Shown here: one piece after another, positions 8,134 through 16,440 of the stretch
Layout of the letters: each line of letters opens with the position of its first letter
How positions within the stretch are numbered: position 1 is the stretch's first letter
NCBI RefSeq assembly: GCF_000422545.1
Contig: NZ_KE383873.1
Coordinates: 163,435 to 227,434, forward strand
Direction: 5' to 3'
DNA: 64,000 bases
From: Desulfocurvibacter africanus subsp. africanus DSM 2603
GTDB lineage: Bacteria; Desulfobacterota; Desulfovibrionia; Desulfovibrionales; Desulfovibrionaceae
Notes under the pieces: model-generated
The model's database searches: none
Seen by the model: the letters and a program-made list of their open reading frames with translations, nothing else
Told to the model about the DNA's origin: nothing
Made by a program: the position numbers and the translations under genes

Positions 8134-8955
8134 TTACGCTCCGGGCCGCCGACCACGGCCGCGCGTGCCTTGCTCCACCTCGACTTTCGTCTTGCGGGCT
8201 TTCTCGCGCACCGTCTCGGTGCGCTCCGTGGCTTCCTTGCCTATGTGCACCTCTTCCGTTACGCGGGCTTCCTTCGAGACCACGGGCTCTTCCGATGTCT
8301 CGCGCACTTCGATGGTCTGCTCGCGGAAGGCGCTCTCCCGATCGGCATCGGTCAGGGGACGATCCACAGGGCGCCGTTCGACCGTGGCATGCTCCTCGCG
8401 CAAGGTGACCCGTTCCTCGACCGGCTGCTCGACCACCCTGGTGTAAGCGCGCACAGTGCCCCTCTCCACTTCGCGCTTGCCGACGTGTATTTCCTCCTCT
8501 GTCACCGGGAGGATCGTCTCGCGCTCCCTGGCGATCTCCTCTGTCGTGTAGGGCGCGGCTCGTTCGTCGAAGCGCTTCCAGCCCGTCGCCTTCCATTGTT
8601 CGGACCGCCTGTCGATGTCGATGGCACCCTTGCGGTGCATGATGTCCGCGGCACGGTCGGCCGAATCGTCATCGGTGCTCACGGTAATGAGCACTCCACC
8701 GCGCCGTACGCCTTCCAGGTAATAGTGGGCATGGTCTTCAGGTATGCCCATGCTCGTCAGGTCATCACGGGCATTTCTGGCGTCTCCTCCTCTGGATTTA
8801 TCGGCAGTCTTCCAGGAGTACCCCCCGTGGCCGGCTGTCTTGTCGATCATCAGCAGGCTGATGTCATCGCGGCTGAATCCGCTGGTCACCAAGTCCTGCA
8901 CGACATCCTGAGCCGACATGGGAGTGTCCATGAATCCGGCAACTGTCTTTGCCAT
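8134..8955 (-). CDS. General-stress protein: GSP17M-like domain plus DUF2382 (YsnF/AvaK)
   Basis: Soluble protein of 273 residues. The N-terminal 110 residues (VAGFMDTPMSAQDVVQDLVTSGFSRDDISLL...) match the GSP17M/heat-induced alpha-beta fold. The rest is a charged DUF2382 region with the repeating pattern ILPVTEEEIHVGKREVERG and VRAYTRVVEQPVEERVTLREE. Proteins of this type are widespread and stress-linked, but no biochemical activity is established. Start at 8955 behind AAGGAGG. It is followed by the small membrane protein and preceded by a second DUF2382 gene. Confidence 0.75.
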   Translation of the reverse strand: MAKTVAGFMDTPMSAQDVVQDLVTSGFSRDDISLLMIDKTAGHGGYSWKTADKSRGGDARNARDDLTSMGIPEDHAHYYLEGVRRGGVLITVSTDDDSADRAADIMHRKGAIDIDRRSEQWKATGWKRFDERAAPYTTEEIARERETILPVTEEEIHVGKREVERGTVRAYTRVVEQPVEERVTLREEHATVERRPVDRPLTDADRESAFREQTIEVRETSEEPVVSKEARVTEEVHIGKEATERTETVREKARKTKVEVEQGTRGRGRRPGA

Positions 8956-9032
8956 AATGTGCCTCCTTGAGTCCTACTTATTGATGAAGCGGTACGGAGC
9001 GCAGGCTGACCTGTGCCGCACGCCTCCCGCAT

Positions 9033-9467
9033 TCAACGCTTCTTCGGCTCACGTGGAGCCTGCGCATCCACATGCTCCACAACGGCCTCCTCGCTACGCA
9101 ACACGACGCGTTGCGGCTCCCTGACGGTCTTGGATTTGCGTGTGATGTGAAGCTCTTCCTTGAGCAATAGGCGCTTTTCCACCACCAGGACCTCCTCCAC
9201 GACAGGCATGATGAGCGTATCTTTTTCCTGCCGCATGGCAGGGGCCTGATCCACGTAACGGTTGATCGGCACCCTGGATATCTGCGCCTCCTGGCGAAGG
9301 AGCGGCTCGCTGATGACTTCTTCCCGCTCATGTACGATCTTCTTGACTCGAGTTGTGCCGGTATCCAGCGTATGTTTTTCCACGTGGAGTTTCTCTTCGA
9401 CAACTGGAATGATCTGATTATCCGTAGATGTAGCTTTGCTTGGGGTGTTTTCTTTAATGTTTATCAT
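9033..9467 (-). CDS. DUF2382 (YsnF/AvaK) domain protein
   Basis: A 144-residue protein formed almost wholly by a DUF2382 repeat: IIPVVEEKLHVEKHTLDTGTTRV, then IMPVVEEVLVVEKRLLLKEELHI. It contains no Cys and no membrane segment. The start MINIKEN at 9467 is favoured over an upstream in-frame ATG because GGAGAAACAG lies just before it. It is upstream of the longer DUF2382 protein, probably in the same stress locus, and the AT-rich region upstream probably carries the promoter. Confidence 0.7.
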   Translation of the reverse strand: MINIKENTPSKATSTDNQIIPVVEEKLHVEKHTLDTGTTRVKKIVHEREEVISEPLLRQEAQISRVPINRYVDQAPAMRQEKDTLIMPVVEEVLVVEKRLLLKEELHITRKSKTVREPQRVVLRSEEAVVEHVDAQAPREPKKR

Positions 9468-10202
9468 TGTCTGTTTCTCCAGTAGCAATCCAAAGTTTAA
9501 TTCTTTAAGTGCTTACAAAATTAAGTACTTGCAAAATGAATAAATTTAGAGCCAAGTAAGGCTTGTAATAATTAATATTATACTCATTTTGTAGAATTTT
9601 TTCGCGTAGCTCCGTAGTAATTAGTCTGACATGTGCGCTTATTAGTCATGATACAATACAGAAATAATATGGCTCTATTGTCAACATGTATTCGAGATGA
9701 GGACGGATAAAAAGCTTCTGGTTAGCCTAAGAGCCGGATTTATCCTGAGAATTGATTAATAGCTTCAAATTGGTAGTGGCTAGAGCCATTTGCATAAAAA
9801 ATGGGAAGATCCTTGCCTGATCATAGCTCCATCAGGTGTGGCATCGCACTGAAAAGACTGAGTTCCTTCTTGAATTGCTATAAGGTCGGCAGGCCGGACA
9901 AGGATGGCGAACCTGTTTCAAGAGCAAGTCGCCAATGGAGTATGCGGGTCCAGGTCGTCCCACCAATCCGGAAAGGCCCTGGTGAGTGGGGTCTTGGAAG
10001 GCAACGCTCTGCTCAATTTTTATGCAACGGCTCCGGAAAGCTGATGCCAGCCCCAGGGGGTGTCATCCGCAAGATGCGCGCGGCGAAGCTGAAGCGAGTG
10101 GCTTCAAGGTCGGGTCGATTTGCATGAAGGGAAGACCGCCAGATCGGAAGCGCCGAGGGAGCGAGATCAAGTCATGAGATCAGGTCGTGATGACCTGCGG
10201 AG
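9468..10202. other. AT-rich to mixed intergenic region without a supported gene
   Basis: Roughly 730 bp. The part nearest the DUF2382 gene (about 9490-9780) is markedly AT-rich and includes a minus-strand TATAAT (9577-9582) and a near-duplicate TAAGTGCTTACAAAA / TAAGTACTTGCAAAA. The remainder contains short plus-strand ORFs with no recognisable family. No RNA gene was seen. Confidence 0.5.
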
Positions 10203-10245
10203 AAAAAAACAGCCGCGAGCAGGAGAGTGTTCCTGTTCGCGGCTG
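10203..10245 (-). terminator. Intrinsic terminator of cysS
   Basis: On the minus strand CAGCCGCGAACAGGA pairs with TCCTGCTCGCGGCTG (one mismatch) and is followed by seven Ts (10209-10203). It lies about 120 bp after the cysS stop codon. Confidence 0.85.
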
Positions 10246-10363
10246 CATGCGGATCAAATAATCATTCGCTAAACAGCCCGCGCGGCTCGTTTGCCGATCG
10301 GGCGCAAGCAGGCTGCTGCAACCCGCTGCTACCAGGGACCAGGCTGCGACGAAGCCGCCGGAA

Positions 10364-11821
10364 TCAGCTTACATCCCAGGTCTGGCCTTGGGGCGTGTCC
10401 TTGACCTCCGCGCCCATGGCCGCAAGCTCGTCGCGAATGGCGTCGGAGCGGGCAAAGTCCTTGCCTGCACGGGCTTCCTGGCGCTGGGTCAGCAGGGCCA
10501 CGACCTTGGCCGTATCGATGCCCTTGCGCCGGGCGCGGCAGGCGCGCAGCTCGTCCACGAATTCCTGCGGCTGGCTGTAGAAGACGCCGAAGACTTGCGA
10601 CCAGCGCGCCAGATCGTCCAGCACGCGCTGCCAGAAGTCGCGCGCGCCTTCGCTCTTGCGCATGGCTTTGTCGTCCATGACCCGGCCGGCCAGGCGCACG
10701 GCTGTGAACACATGGCCCAAGGCCGCGGCCGTGTTCAGGTCGTCGGTCATGGCTTCGTCCCAGGCCTTCTCCGCGGTCGACAGCTCGTCGATGATTTCAG
10801 TGGGCAAGGCGGCCTTGCTCCACTTGTCCTTTTGCAGAGCCTCGCGCATTTGGCCCATGGCCGCATAGATGCGCCGCAGCCCCTTTTCGGCCTCTTCCAG
10901 GCTCTCGAAGGAGAAGTCCAGCGGGCTGCGATAGTGCTGGCCCAGCAGGAAGAAGCGCAGCACCTCGGGCATGAACTTGTCCAGGATGTCGCTGATGGTG
11001 AAGAAGTTGCCCAAGGACTTGGACATCTTCTCCTGGTTTATTTGCACGAAGCCGTTGTGCACCCAGAAGCGGGCCAGCTCGCCGTCAGTGGCGGCCTCGG
11101 TCTGGGCGATTTCGTTCTCGTGGTGCGGGAAAATCAGGTCCTGGCCGCCGCCGTGGATGTCCAGGGGCAGATCGACGTACTTGGCGGCCATGGCCGAGCA
11201 TTCCAGGTGCCAGCCGGGCCGGCCCTTACCCCAGGGGCTTTCCCAGAAGGGCTCGTTGGGCTTGGCGGATTTCCACAGGGCGAAGTCCAGGGGGTCTTCC
11301 TTGGCCTCGCCGGGCGTGATGCGCGCGCCGGCACGCAGGTCGTCGATGTCCCGGCCCGAGAGCTTGCCGTAGGGCTCGAAGGCCCGCACGCGGAAGTACA
11401 CGTCGCCGGAGAGGGTCTTGTAGGCCCTGTCCTTGGCGATGAGTTCCCCGGTCAACGTGAGCATCTCGGGGATATGCTCGGTGCACTTGGGCTCGATGTC
11501 GGCCCGCAGCACGTTCAGCTTGTCCATGTCCTCGTGGAAGGTCTTGATATACTTCTCGGCGATCTCCTGGGACGACACGCCGCGCTCATTGGCCCGGTTG
11601 ATGATCTTGTCGTCAACGTCCGTGAAGTTGCGGATGAAGGTCACCTCAAGGCCGGTGCTGCGCAGGTAGCGCACCAGGATGTCGAAGACCACCGCCGAGC
11701 GGGCATGGCCGATGTGGCACAAGTCGTAGGCCGTGATGCCACATACGTACATGCTGACCTTGCCCGGGACGCGGGGCTCGAAGGGTTCCTTTTTTCTGCG
11801 CAGGGTATTGTAGAGCTGCAT
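10364..11821 (-). CDS. cysS: Cysteinyl-tRNA synthetase
   Basis: Class I aminoacyl-tRNA synthetase of 485 residues that charges tRNA-Cys in the cytoplasm. The Cys/His zinc site begins with YVCGITAYDLCHIGHARS, which also holds the HIGH motif. KMSKSLGN is the second ATP signature, and HxxEIAQTEAATD is the typical zinc-ligand block. The C-terminus (EVKDTPQGQTWDV) is family-typical. The start at 11821 was chosen because it begins MQLYNTL as in homologues and has GGAG upstream; an earlier ATG would add 13 residues. It is a single-gene unit ended by its own terminator. Confidence 0.95.
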   Translation of the reverse strand: MQLYNTLRRKKEPFEPRVPGKVSMYVCGITAYDLCHIGHARSAVVFDILVRYLRSTGLEVTFIRNFTDVDDKIINRANERGVSSQEIAEKYIKTFHEDMDKLNVLRADIEPKCTEHIPEMLTLTGELIAKDRAYKTLSGDVYFRVRAFEPYGKLSGRDIDDLRAGARITPGEAKEDPLDFALWKSAKPNEPFWESPWGKGRPGWHLECSAMAAKYVDLPLDIHGGGQDLIFPHHENEIAQTEAATDGELARFWVHNGFVQINQEKMSKSLGNFFTISDILDKFMPEVLRFFLLGQHYRSPLDFSFESLEEAEKGLRRIYAAMGQMREALQKDKWSKAALPTEIIDELSTAEKAWDEAMTDDLNTAAALGHVFTAVRLAGRVMDDKAMRKSEGARDFWQRVLDDLARWSQVFGVFYSQPQEFVDELRACRARRKGIDTAKVVALLTQRQEARAGKDFARSDAIRDELAAMGAEVKDTPQGQTWDVS

Positions 11822-12038
11822 GCATTCTCCGCTTGCGTGGTCTGCTTGGGCCGCCGCCATGATCGTGTTGCCGGTCCGCTCGGGACGTGGGCGGCGAGCC
11901 TGCGGCGTGGGGGTGTTGTGCGGCCGAAACTCCCCATAAACCCCAAATTCCCGGCGAGGTCAATGCGCTCAAGGACGCTGGCCGCCGGGCCGTGCGTGGC
12001 GGAGGTCTGGGTGAGACGACAACCGGGTCTGGCGGCGG

Positions 12039-14756
12039 TCAGGGCATGCGGCTTGGCCGGCGTCCGAATCGACGCATGGCCAGCTTGTCCACCTCGCTAA
12101 CCACCAGCACCGAGGAAGCCACGGCCAGGCACATGAGCAGATCAAAGCCCGATAACGGCACGGTGCGCACCAGCCATTCGAGCTGCGGCACGTAGAGCAC
12201 CATGAGCTGGGCCAGCACGGCCAGGCCGATGGCCGCGAAGAGCAGGGGATTGTGCAGATGGTTCATACGAAACACGGAGCGGCGCAGGGAGCGGCAGTTG
12301 AAAACCTGGAAGATTTCGCAGCAGACCAGCGTGGTCAGGGCCAGGGTGCGGGCCTCCTGCAGACTGCGTCCGGCAGCCATGGCCGTGTTGAAGACGTACA
12401 ACACGCCCAGGGCCTCGACCGCGCCTATCAGCAGGATGCGCCGCAGGAGCGTGCCCGAGAGGATGCCAGCCTTGGGATTACGCGGCGGCTGGTCCAGGAT
12501 GCCCGGCTCGCCTTCCTCGAAGGCCAGGGCCACGTCCTGCAGGGCGCCGGTTACGAAGTTGAGCCAGATAATCTGCGTGGGGTTGAGGGGCAGGGGAAAG
12601 CCGAGCAGCAGCGTGCTCAGGATGGCCAGCAGAATGCCCGCGCCGCCGGCCAGCAGGTATAGGGTGACCTTGCGGATGTTCTCGAAGACGATGCGGCCTT
12701 CCTCCACGGCGTGGAAGATGGAGGCGAAGTTGTCGTCGGCCAGGACCATGTCCGCGGCCTCCTTGGCGACCTCGGTGCCGGTCCGGCCCATGCTCACGCC
12801 GATGTGCGCGGCCTTGAGCGCTGGCGCGTCGTTCACTCCGTCGCCGGTCATGGCCACTACCTCGCCGCTAGCCATGAGGGCCTGGGCGATGCGCAGCTTG
12901 TGGCGCGGGGAGACGCGGGCGAAGACAGATACATCGGCCACGCGTTCCCTGAGCTGCGCGTCATCCAGCACTTCGATCTCACGCCCGGTCAGCGTCTTGG
13001 GCTCCGGGCCGCCGATGCCGATCTGGGCCGCGATGGCCTTGGCCGTCACGACGTGGTCGCCGGTGATCATGGCAGTGCGGATGCCGGCCCTGGCGCAGCC
13101 GGCCACGGCTTCGGCCGCTTCCTCGCGCGGAGGGTCGATGATGGCCGCAAGGCCGGCGAAGATCACGCCCTGGGCCAACTCTTCGGTCAGCTCCTCGAAG
13201 GACATGCCATGGGGCAGCTCCTTCCAGCCCAGGGACAGCACTCGCAGACCCTCGCGGGCCAGCTCCTCGGCAGCTGCCAGAACCTCCTCGTGGCCGCATT
13301 CCACTTGCGAACGCTGCAAGGCGCAGATATCCAGGAGCTTTTCCGGCCCGCCCTTGAGGAACACGTAATAATGGCCGTTGCGCTCATGCAGCGTGGCCAT
13401 GAAGCCCCGGTGCGACTCGAACGGAATGACGGCCCGCGTGGGCCAGAGCGCGCGCTCCCGCTCCGGATCCATATTCGCCTTCATGGCCGCCACGATGAGC
13501 GCGGCTTCGGTCGGGTCGCCCTTTATGGCGGCCATGCCGTCCACCCATTCGATACTCGACTCGGTGCACAGGAGGCCGATGCGCAGGGCCATTTCCAGAT
13601 CCGATCCGGACGGCAGGCGTGCCGGCTCGCCGCTTTGCCTGTCGGTGATGCTTCCGTGCAACTCGTAGCCGCTGCCTCTGACGTCGAAATAGCGGCCCAT
13701 GGAGTACAAGGCGCGTACGGTCATCTCGTTGCGCGTGAGCGTGCCGGTCTTGTCCGTGCAGATGACCGTGGTGGAGCCAAGGGTCTCCACGGCGTGCAGC
13801 TTGCGGATGACCGCGTTGCGCTTGGCCATGCGCGAGACGCCGATGGCCATGGTGATGGTCACCACCACGGGCAGGCCTTCGGGGATGATGGCCACGGCCA
13901 TGGCCACAGCGGTCATGAACAGGTCCATGCCCGTCACGCCCGGTGCAAGGCCCAGCAGGCCTAAGGCGAACACGAGCAGACTCATGCCCAGCACGGCCAG
14001 GCCCAACCGCTTGGCGAAACGATCGAACTTGTCCTGCAGCGGCGTTTTGACCAGGGAGACCGTGCGCACGTCCTCGGCGATCTGGCCCACCAGCGTGGCC
14101 CGGCCGGTGGCCGTGACCACGCCTCGTCCCCGGCCCGCGACCACCACCGTGGACATGAAGGCCAAGTTGGCGCGGTCGCCGGCCGGCAGGTCGATTGCGT
14201 CGAGCGTCGCCGTGGCCTTGTCCGCGGGCACGGATTCGCCCGTGAGCGCGGCCTCCTCGATCTTCAGCTCCTTGGCCGAGAGCAGACGCAGGTCCGCCGG
14301 CACGCGGTCGCCCGAGACGAGCAGCACGATGTCGCCGGGAACCAGCAACGCATTCTCGACTTCTTGTTCCTTGCCGTCGCGCAGCACCCAGGCCCTGGCT
14401 TTGACCATGCCGCGCAGGGCGCGGATGGACTTCTCGGCGCGCAGCTCCTGCCAGTAGCCCAAAGCCGTATTGACGAGAATGACCGCCAGGATGACCAGGG
14501 CATCCTTGACGTGGTCCAGAACCGACGTGACGCCGGCCGCGGCCAGCAGGATATAGATGAGCGGGCTCTTGACCTGATCGAGCAGCAGTTTGAGGCGGTC
14601 GAGGCCTTCCTCTTCGCCAAGGTCGTTGGGGCCGAAGCGTACGAGCCGCCGCGCGGCTTCGTTCGGGGTGAGGCCCTGGGGCGAGCTTTCCAATCTTTTC
14701 AGCGCCTCGTCGGCGCTCAGCGTGTGCCAGGCAATGCCCGTGATGTTTTGTTGCAT
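12039..14756 (-). CDS. P2-type cation-transporting ATPase (calcium-pump-like)
   Basis: Membrane P-type ATPase of 905 residues. It has an N-terminal cation-ATPase domain, TGES (172-175) in the actuator domain, the ion-site helix IIPEGLP (290-296), the phosphorylation motif DKTGTLT (Asp335), TGDGVNDAPALK in the hinge, and a C-terminal cation-ATPase domain with four more helices. The PEGLP site and overall length fit Ca2+/Mn2+ P2A pumps, although Na+ or K+ export is possible for related bacterial enzymes. It lies 3' of the YeeE/YedE pair on the same strand, with a long inverted repeat between them. Confidence 0.9.
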   Translation of the reverse strand: MQQNITGIAWHTLSADEALKRLESSPQGLTPNEAARRLVRFGPNDLGEEEGLDRLKLLLDQVKSPLIYILLAAAGVTSVLDHVKDALVILAVILVNTALGYWQELRAEKSIRALRGMVKARAWVLRDGKEQEVENALLVPGDIVLLVSGDRVPADLRLLSAKELKIEEAALTGESVPADKATATLDAIDLPAGDRANLAFMSTVVVAGRGRGVVTATGRATLVGQIAEDVRTVSLVKTPLQDKFDRFAKRLGLAVLGMSLLVFALGLLGLAPGVTGMDLFMTAVAMAVAIIPEGLPVVVTITMAIGVSRMAKRNAVIRKLHAVETLGSTTVICTDKTGTLTRNEMTVRALYSMGRYFDVRGSGYELHGSITDRQSGEPARLPSGSDLEMALRIGLLCTESSIEWVDGMAAIKGDPTEAALIVAAMKANMDPERERALWPTRAVIPFESHRGFMATLHERNGHYYVFLKGGPEKLLDICALQRSQVECGHEEVLAAAEELAREGLRVLSLGWKELPHGMSFEELTEELAQGVIFAGLAAIIDPPREEAAEAVAGCARAGIRTAMITGDHVVTAKAIAAQIGIGGPEPKTLTGREIEVLDDAQLRERVADVSVFARVSPRHKLRIAQALMASGEVVAMTGDGVNDAPALKAAHIGVSMGRTGTEVAKEAADMVLADDNFASIFHAVEEGRIVFENIRKVTLYLLAGGAGILLAILSTLLLGFPLPLNPTQIIWLNFVTGALQDVALAFEEGEPGILDQPPRNPKAGILSGTLLRRILLIGAVEALGVLYVFNTAMAAGRSLQEARTLALTTLVCCEIFQVFNCRSLRRSVFRMNHLHNPLLFAAIGLAVLAQLMVLYVPQLEWLVRTVPLSGFDLLMCLAVASSVLVVSEVDKLAMRRFGRRPSRMP

Positions 14757-14787
14757 GGCGTTGGCCGTCTCCAGCCTTCGGTCATAA

Positions 14788-14874
14788 CAGTGATGGGATG
14801 GCCCCGTCGTCTTTCCTACAAAAATATGGATGAAGCGTTAGCCAACATCCTCGAAGGAGGCCATCCCGTCACTG
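14788..14874. repeat. Long inverted repeat between the YeeE/YedE pair and the ATPase
   Basis: CAGTGATGGGATGGCC (14788-14803) is complementary, with one G-T pair, to GGCCATCCCGTCACTG (14859-14874), with 55 bases between. It lies 11 bases beyond the YeeE/YedE stop codon. No T-run follows, so a Rho-independent terminator is unlikely. It may be a 3'-end stem, an operator, or the remains of a small mobile element. Confidence 0.5.
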
Positions 14875-14884
14875 ATAACAGAAT

Positions 14885-15412
14885 TTACAGGCTTCGTCGC
14901 TCAAACCAGCGGAAGAGCAGGATTGCGCCGATCGTGAATGCGGCGATGACGAGCCAAGGGCTTACGCCGAGCACTCCGGGCAGGGTGATTTTGCCGAAGT
15001 TGCCCCAGGTCATGACCGTGGACTTGAGCGTCGGATATGTCTCGGCGAACAGGGCCGCTCCGGCGAGCATGCCGAGAATGCCGAAAGAGGCGTCGAGACG
15101 GCCTTCGCCGAGCGCGCCAAGGGACGTGCCCGGACAGTAGCCCAGGAGTCCCCAGCCGACGCCGAACAGAAGGCCGCCGATGACGATGGAGCCGACGACC
15201 ATGGGCTTGATGCTTAGAGCGACCAAGCCTAGGCCGTGCAGGAGGTATATGCCCACGGAAGCCACCAGGACGCTTGTGAGCATGAACTTGATGATTGTCA
15301 TGTCGCGCAGGCGCAGGGCGCCGAGTTGCGCATCGTAGCGCACCACGCGGGCGCGCTGGAGCAGGAAGCCGAACAGGATGCCCGTAATCAGGCCGGCCAG
15401 GAGCGTGCTCAT
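14885..15412 (-). CDS. YeeE/YedE-family transporter subunit (second half)
   Basis: Membrane protein of 175 residues, a half-size YeeE/YedE (DUF395) permease. It has five hydrophobic segments and the signature GVGWGLLGYCPGTSLGALGEG, in which the Cys is retained. Family members move thiosulfate or related sulfur species, and YedE relatives have been proposed to carry selenium compounds. The ATG at 15412 overlaps the upstream gene's stop as ATGA, so the two halves are translationally coupled and likely assemble together. An AAGGAGG sequence lies 4 bases upstream of the start. Confidence 0.85.
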   Translation of the reverse strand: MSTLLAGLITGILFGFLLQRARVVRYDAQLGALRLRDMTIIKFMLTSVLVASVGIYLLHGLGLVALSIKPMVVGSIVIGGLLFGVGWGLLGYCPGTSLGALGEGRLDASFGILGMLAGAALFAETYPTLKSTVMTWGNFGKITLPGVLGVSPWLVIAAFTIGAILLFRWFERRSL

Positions 15413-15951
15413 CTGGACCTCCTTGGCAGACCCCAGTGGTTGGAGCCGTAGATCAGGCGGGCGGTGATCATGCCGCCGATGAAGAAGCAGACCAGCGCGA
15501 CGAGGCCGGACAGCGCAAGCTGGAGCGAACCGCTCAGCCCATGGCCGCTGGGTCAGCCGCCGGCCAGCCGTGCGCCGTACATGGCCACGACGCCGCCGAA
15601 AAAGGCTGTCAGTCCGCGCTTGCCGATCGACGGCCCAAAGCGCTCCCGCCAGGAGTCGGGCACGGCCTGCAGCCGGAACGACCCGGATGTGAGCGCTGAA
15701 ATGAGCGAGCCCGCGAAGATGCCCACCACGAACATCCACTGCCATTCAATGATGGGCTTCTCCTTGGCGAAATACTCCAGGGCTTGGACATGCTCGGGAT
15801 TGAAGAGCTGCTCGATCATGCCCGCGCCGCGCACGAAGGTGGTCGATGCACCCACGTATTTGCCCGCAATCCAGACGGAGGCCACGATAAGCAGACCGGC
15901 AAGCGCACCGGCTAAATAAGGGTTCCAACGACCGTGATCGTTTTTGGGCAT
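15409..15951 (-). CDS. YeeE/YedE-family transporter subunit with in-frame TGA (candidate selenocysteine, residue 133)
   Basis: Half-size YeeE/YedE permease, 180 residues if TGA at 15555-15553 is read through. Before it the protein reads GARLAGG and after it PSGHGLSGSLQLALSG, together forming the family signature GGCxSGHGxSG with TGA exactly where Cys is conserved. The reading frame stays open and hydrophobic for 47 more codons and ends ATGA-overlapped with the next gene. A hairpin with a GGUUC apical loop starts 14 nt after the UGA (see 15519-15538). Selenocysteine insertion is therefore the best reading; a nonsense mutation of a Cys codon or a sequencing error are the alternatives. The ATG at 15951 has GAGGTG upstream. 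Confidence 0.78.
15519..15538 (-). promoter_or_regulatory. bSECIS-like hairpin downstream of the in-frame UGA
   Basis: In the minus-strand mRNA GCUGAGC (15538-15532) pairs with GCUC-C-AGC (15526-15519, one bulged C) around the loop GGUUC (15531-15527). Two G-U pairs extend the base. The loop begins 21 nt after the UGA, within the spacing known for bacterial SECIS elements, and its GG start matches the SelB-recognised loop of E. coli fdhF (GGUCU). Folding was done by hand. Confidence 0.6.
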
Positions 15952-16440
15952 AAACGCACCTCGCGATGAGAAGGTGAAGAGAGTGAATACCTTATATGCA
16001 TAGCATGGACATATTTTTATGTCACGTCGAGGCGGTGTGGCACAGGTCTGAGCATGGTGCGGCCGTGGGGGGAGATAATTTGCGCGGCGGGGGATAAAGG
16101 GCAGCCATCTATTGGCGAATGCCGGAACGAAGCACGCTGTGGCACTTCGCCAATACACTGCGCGGGTCCAGGGGCGCACTTTATCCGGGCTTTATCCGGA
16201 ATAGCGGAATGGCTCTGGCGGGAGTGGGGTCGGGAGAGGGCAGCGCTTCTTCCAATTCAAATGCAGGTCGCTTTAAGGACGAATCGGCTCGGGTTCCAGG
16301 CGACTTTCCAGGCGAAGAGATTACGCCACGGCGTGAAAGCTGTGGCGCGAGGGGATGCGCGGGTCGCCCTTATTTGGCCGGAAGCCCGGACGAGTAAGAG
16401 ACCGGAAAGACTGAATCTTCTCCCAAATTGCGTACGACGG
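15952..16440. other. Intergenic region upstream of the YeeE/YedE pair
   Basis: About 490 bp between two minus-strand units. It should contain the promoter of the YeeE/YedE pair and the 3' end of ispDF. No supported gene, RNA or strong terminator was found. Confidence 0.45.

Noticed and set aside
10388..12100. Long plus-strand ORF (570 residues) opposite cysS
   Set aside because: Antisense shadow of a high-GC gene; low-complexity composition and no family, while the minus strand is clearly CysRS.
14885..15745. A 286-residue minus-strand reading that extends the second YeeE/YedE protein upstream
   Set aside because: The extra N-terminal part is in the wrong frame over the upstream transporter gene. 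The ATG at 15412 with AAGGAGG and ATGA overlap is the real start.
15553..16179. Treating the upstream YeeE/YedE gene as ending at the TGA at 15553
   Set aside because: The sequence after TGA continues the family signature for 47 codons and has a bSECIS-like hairpin, so a simple stop is less likely than Sec readthrough.
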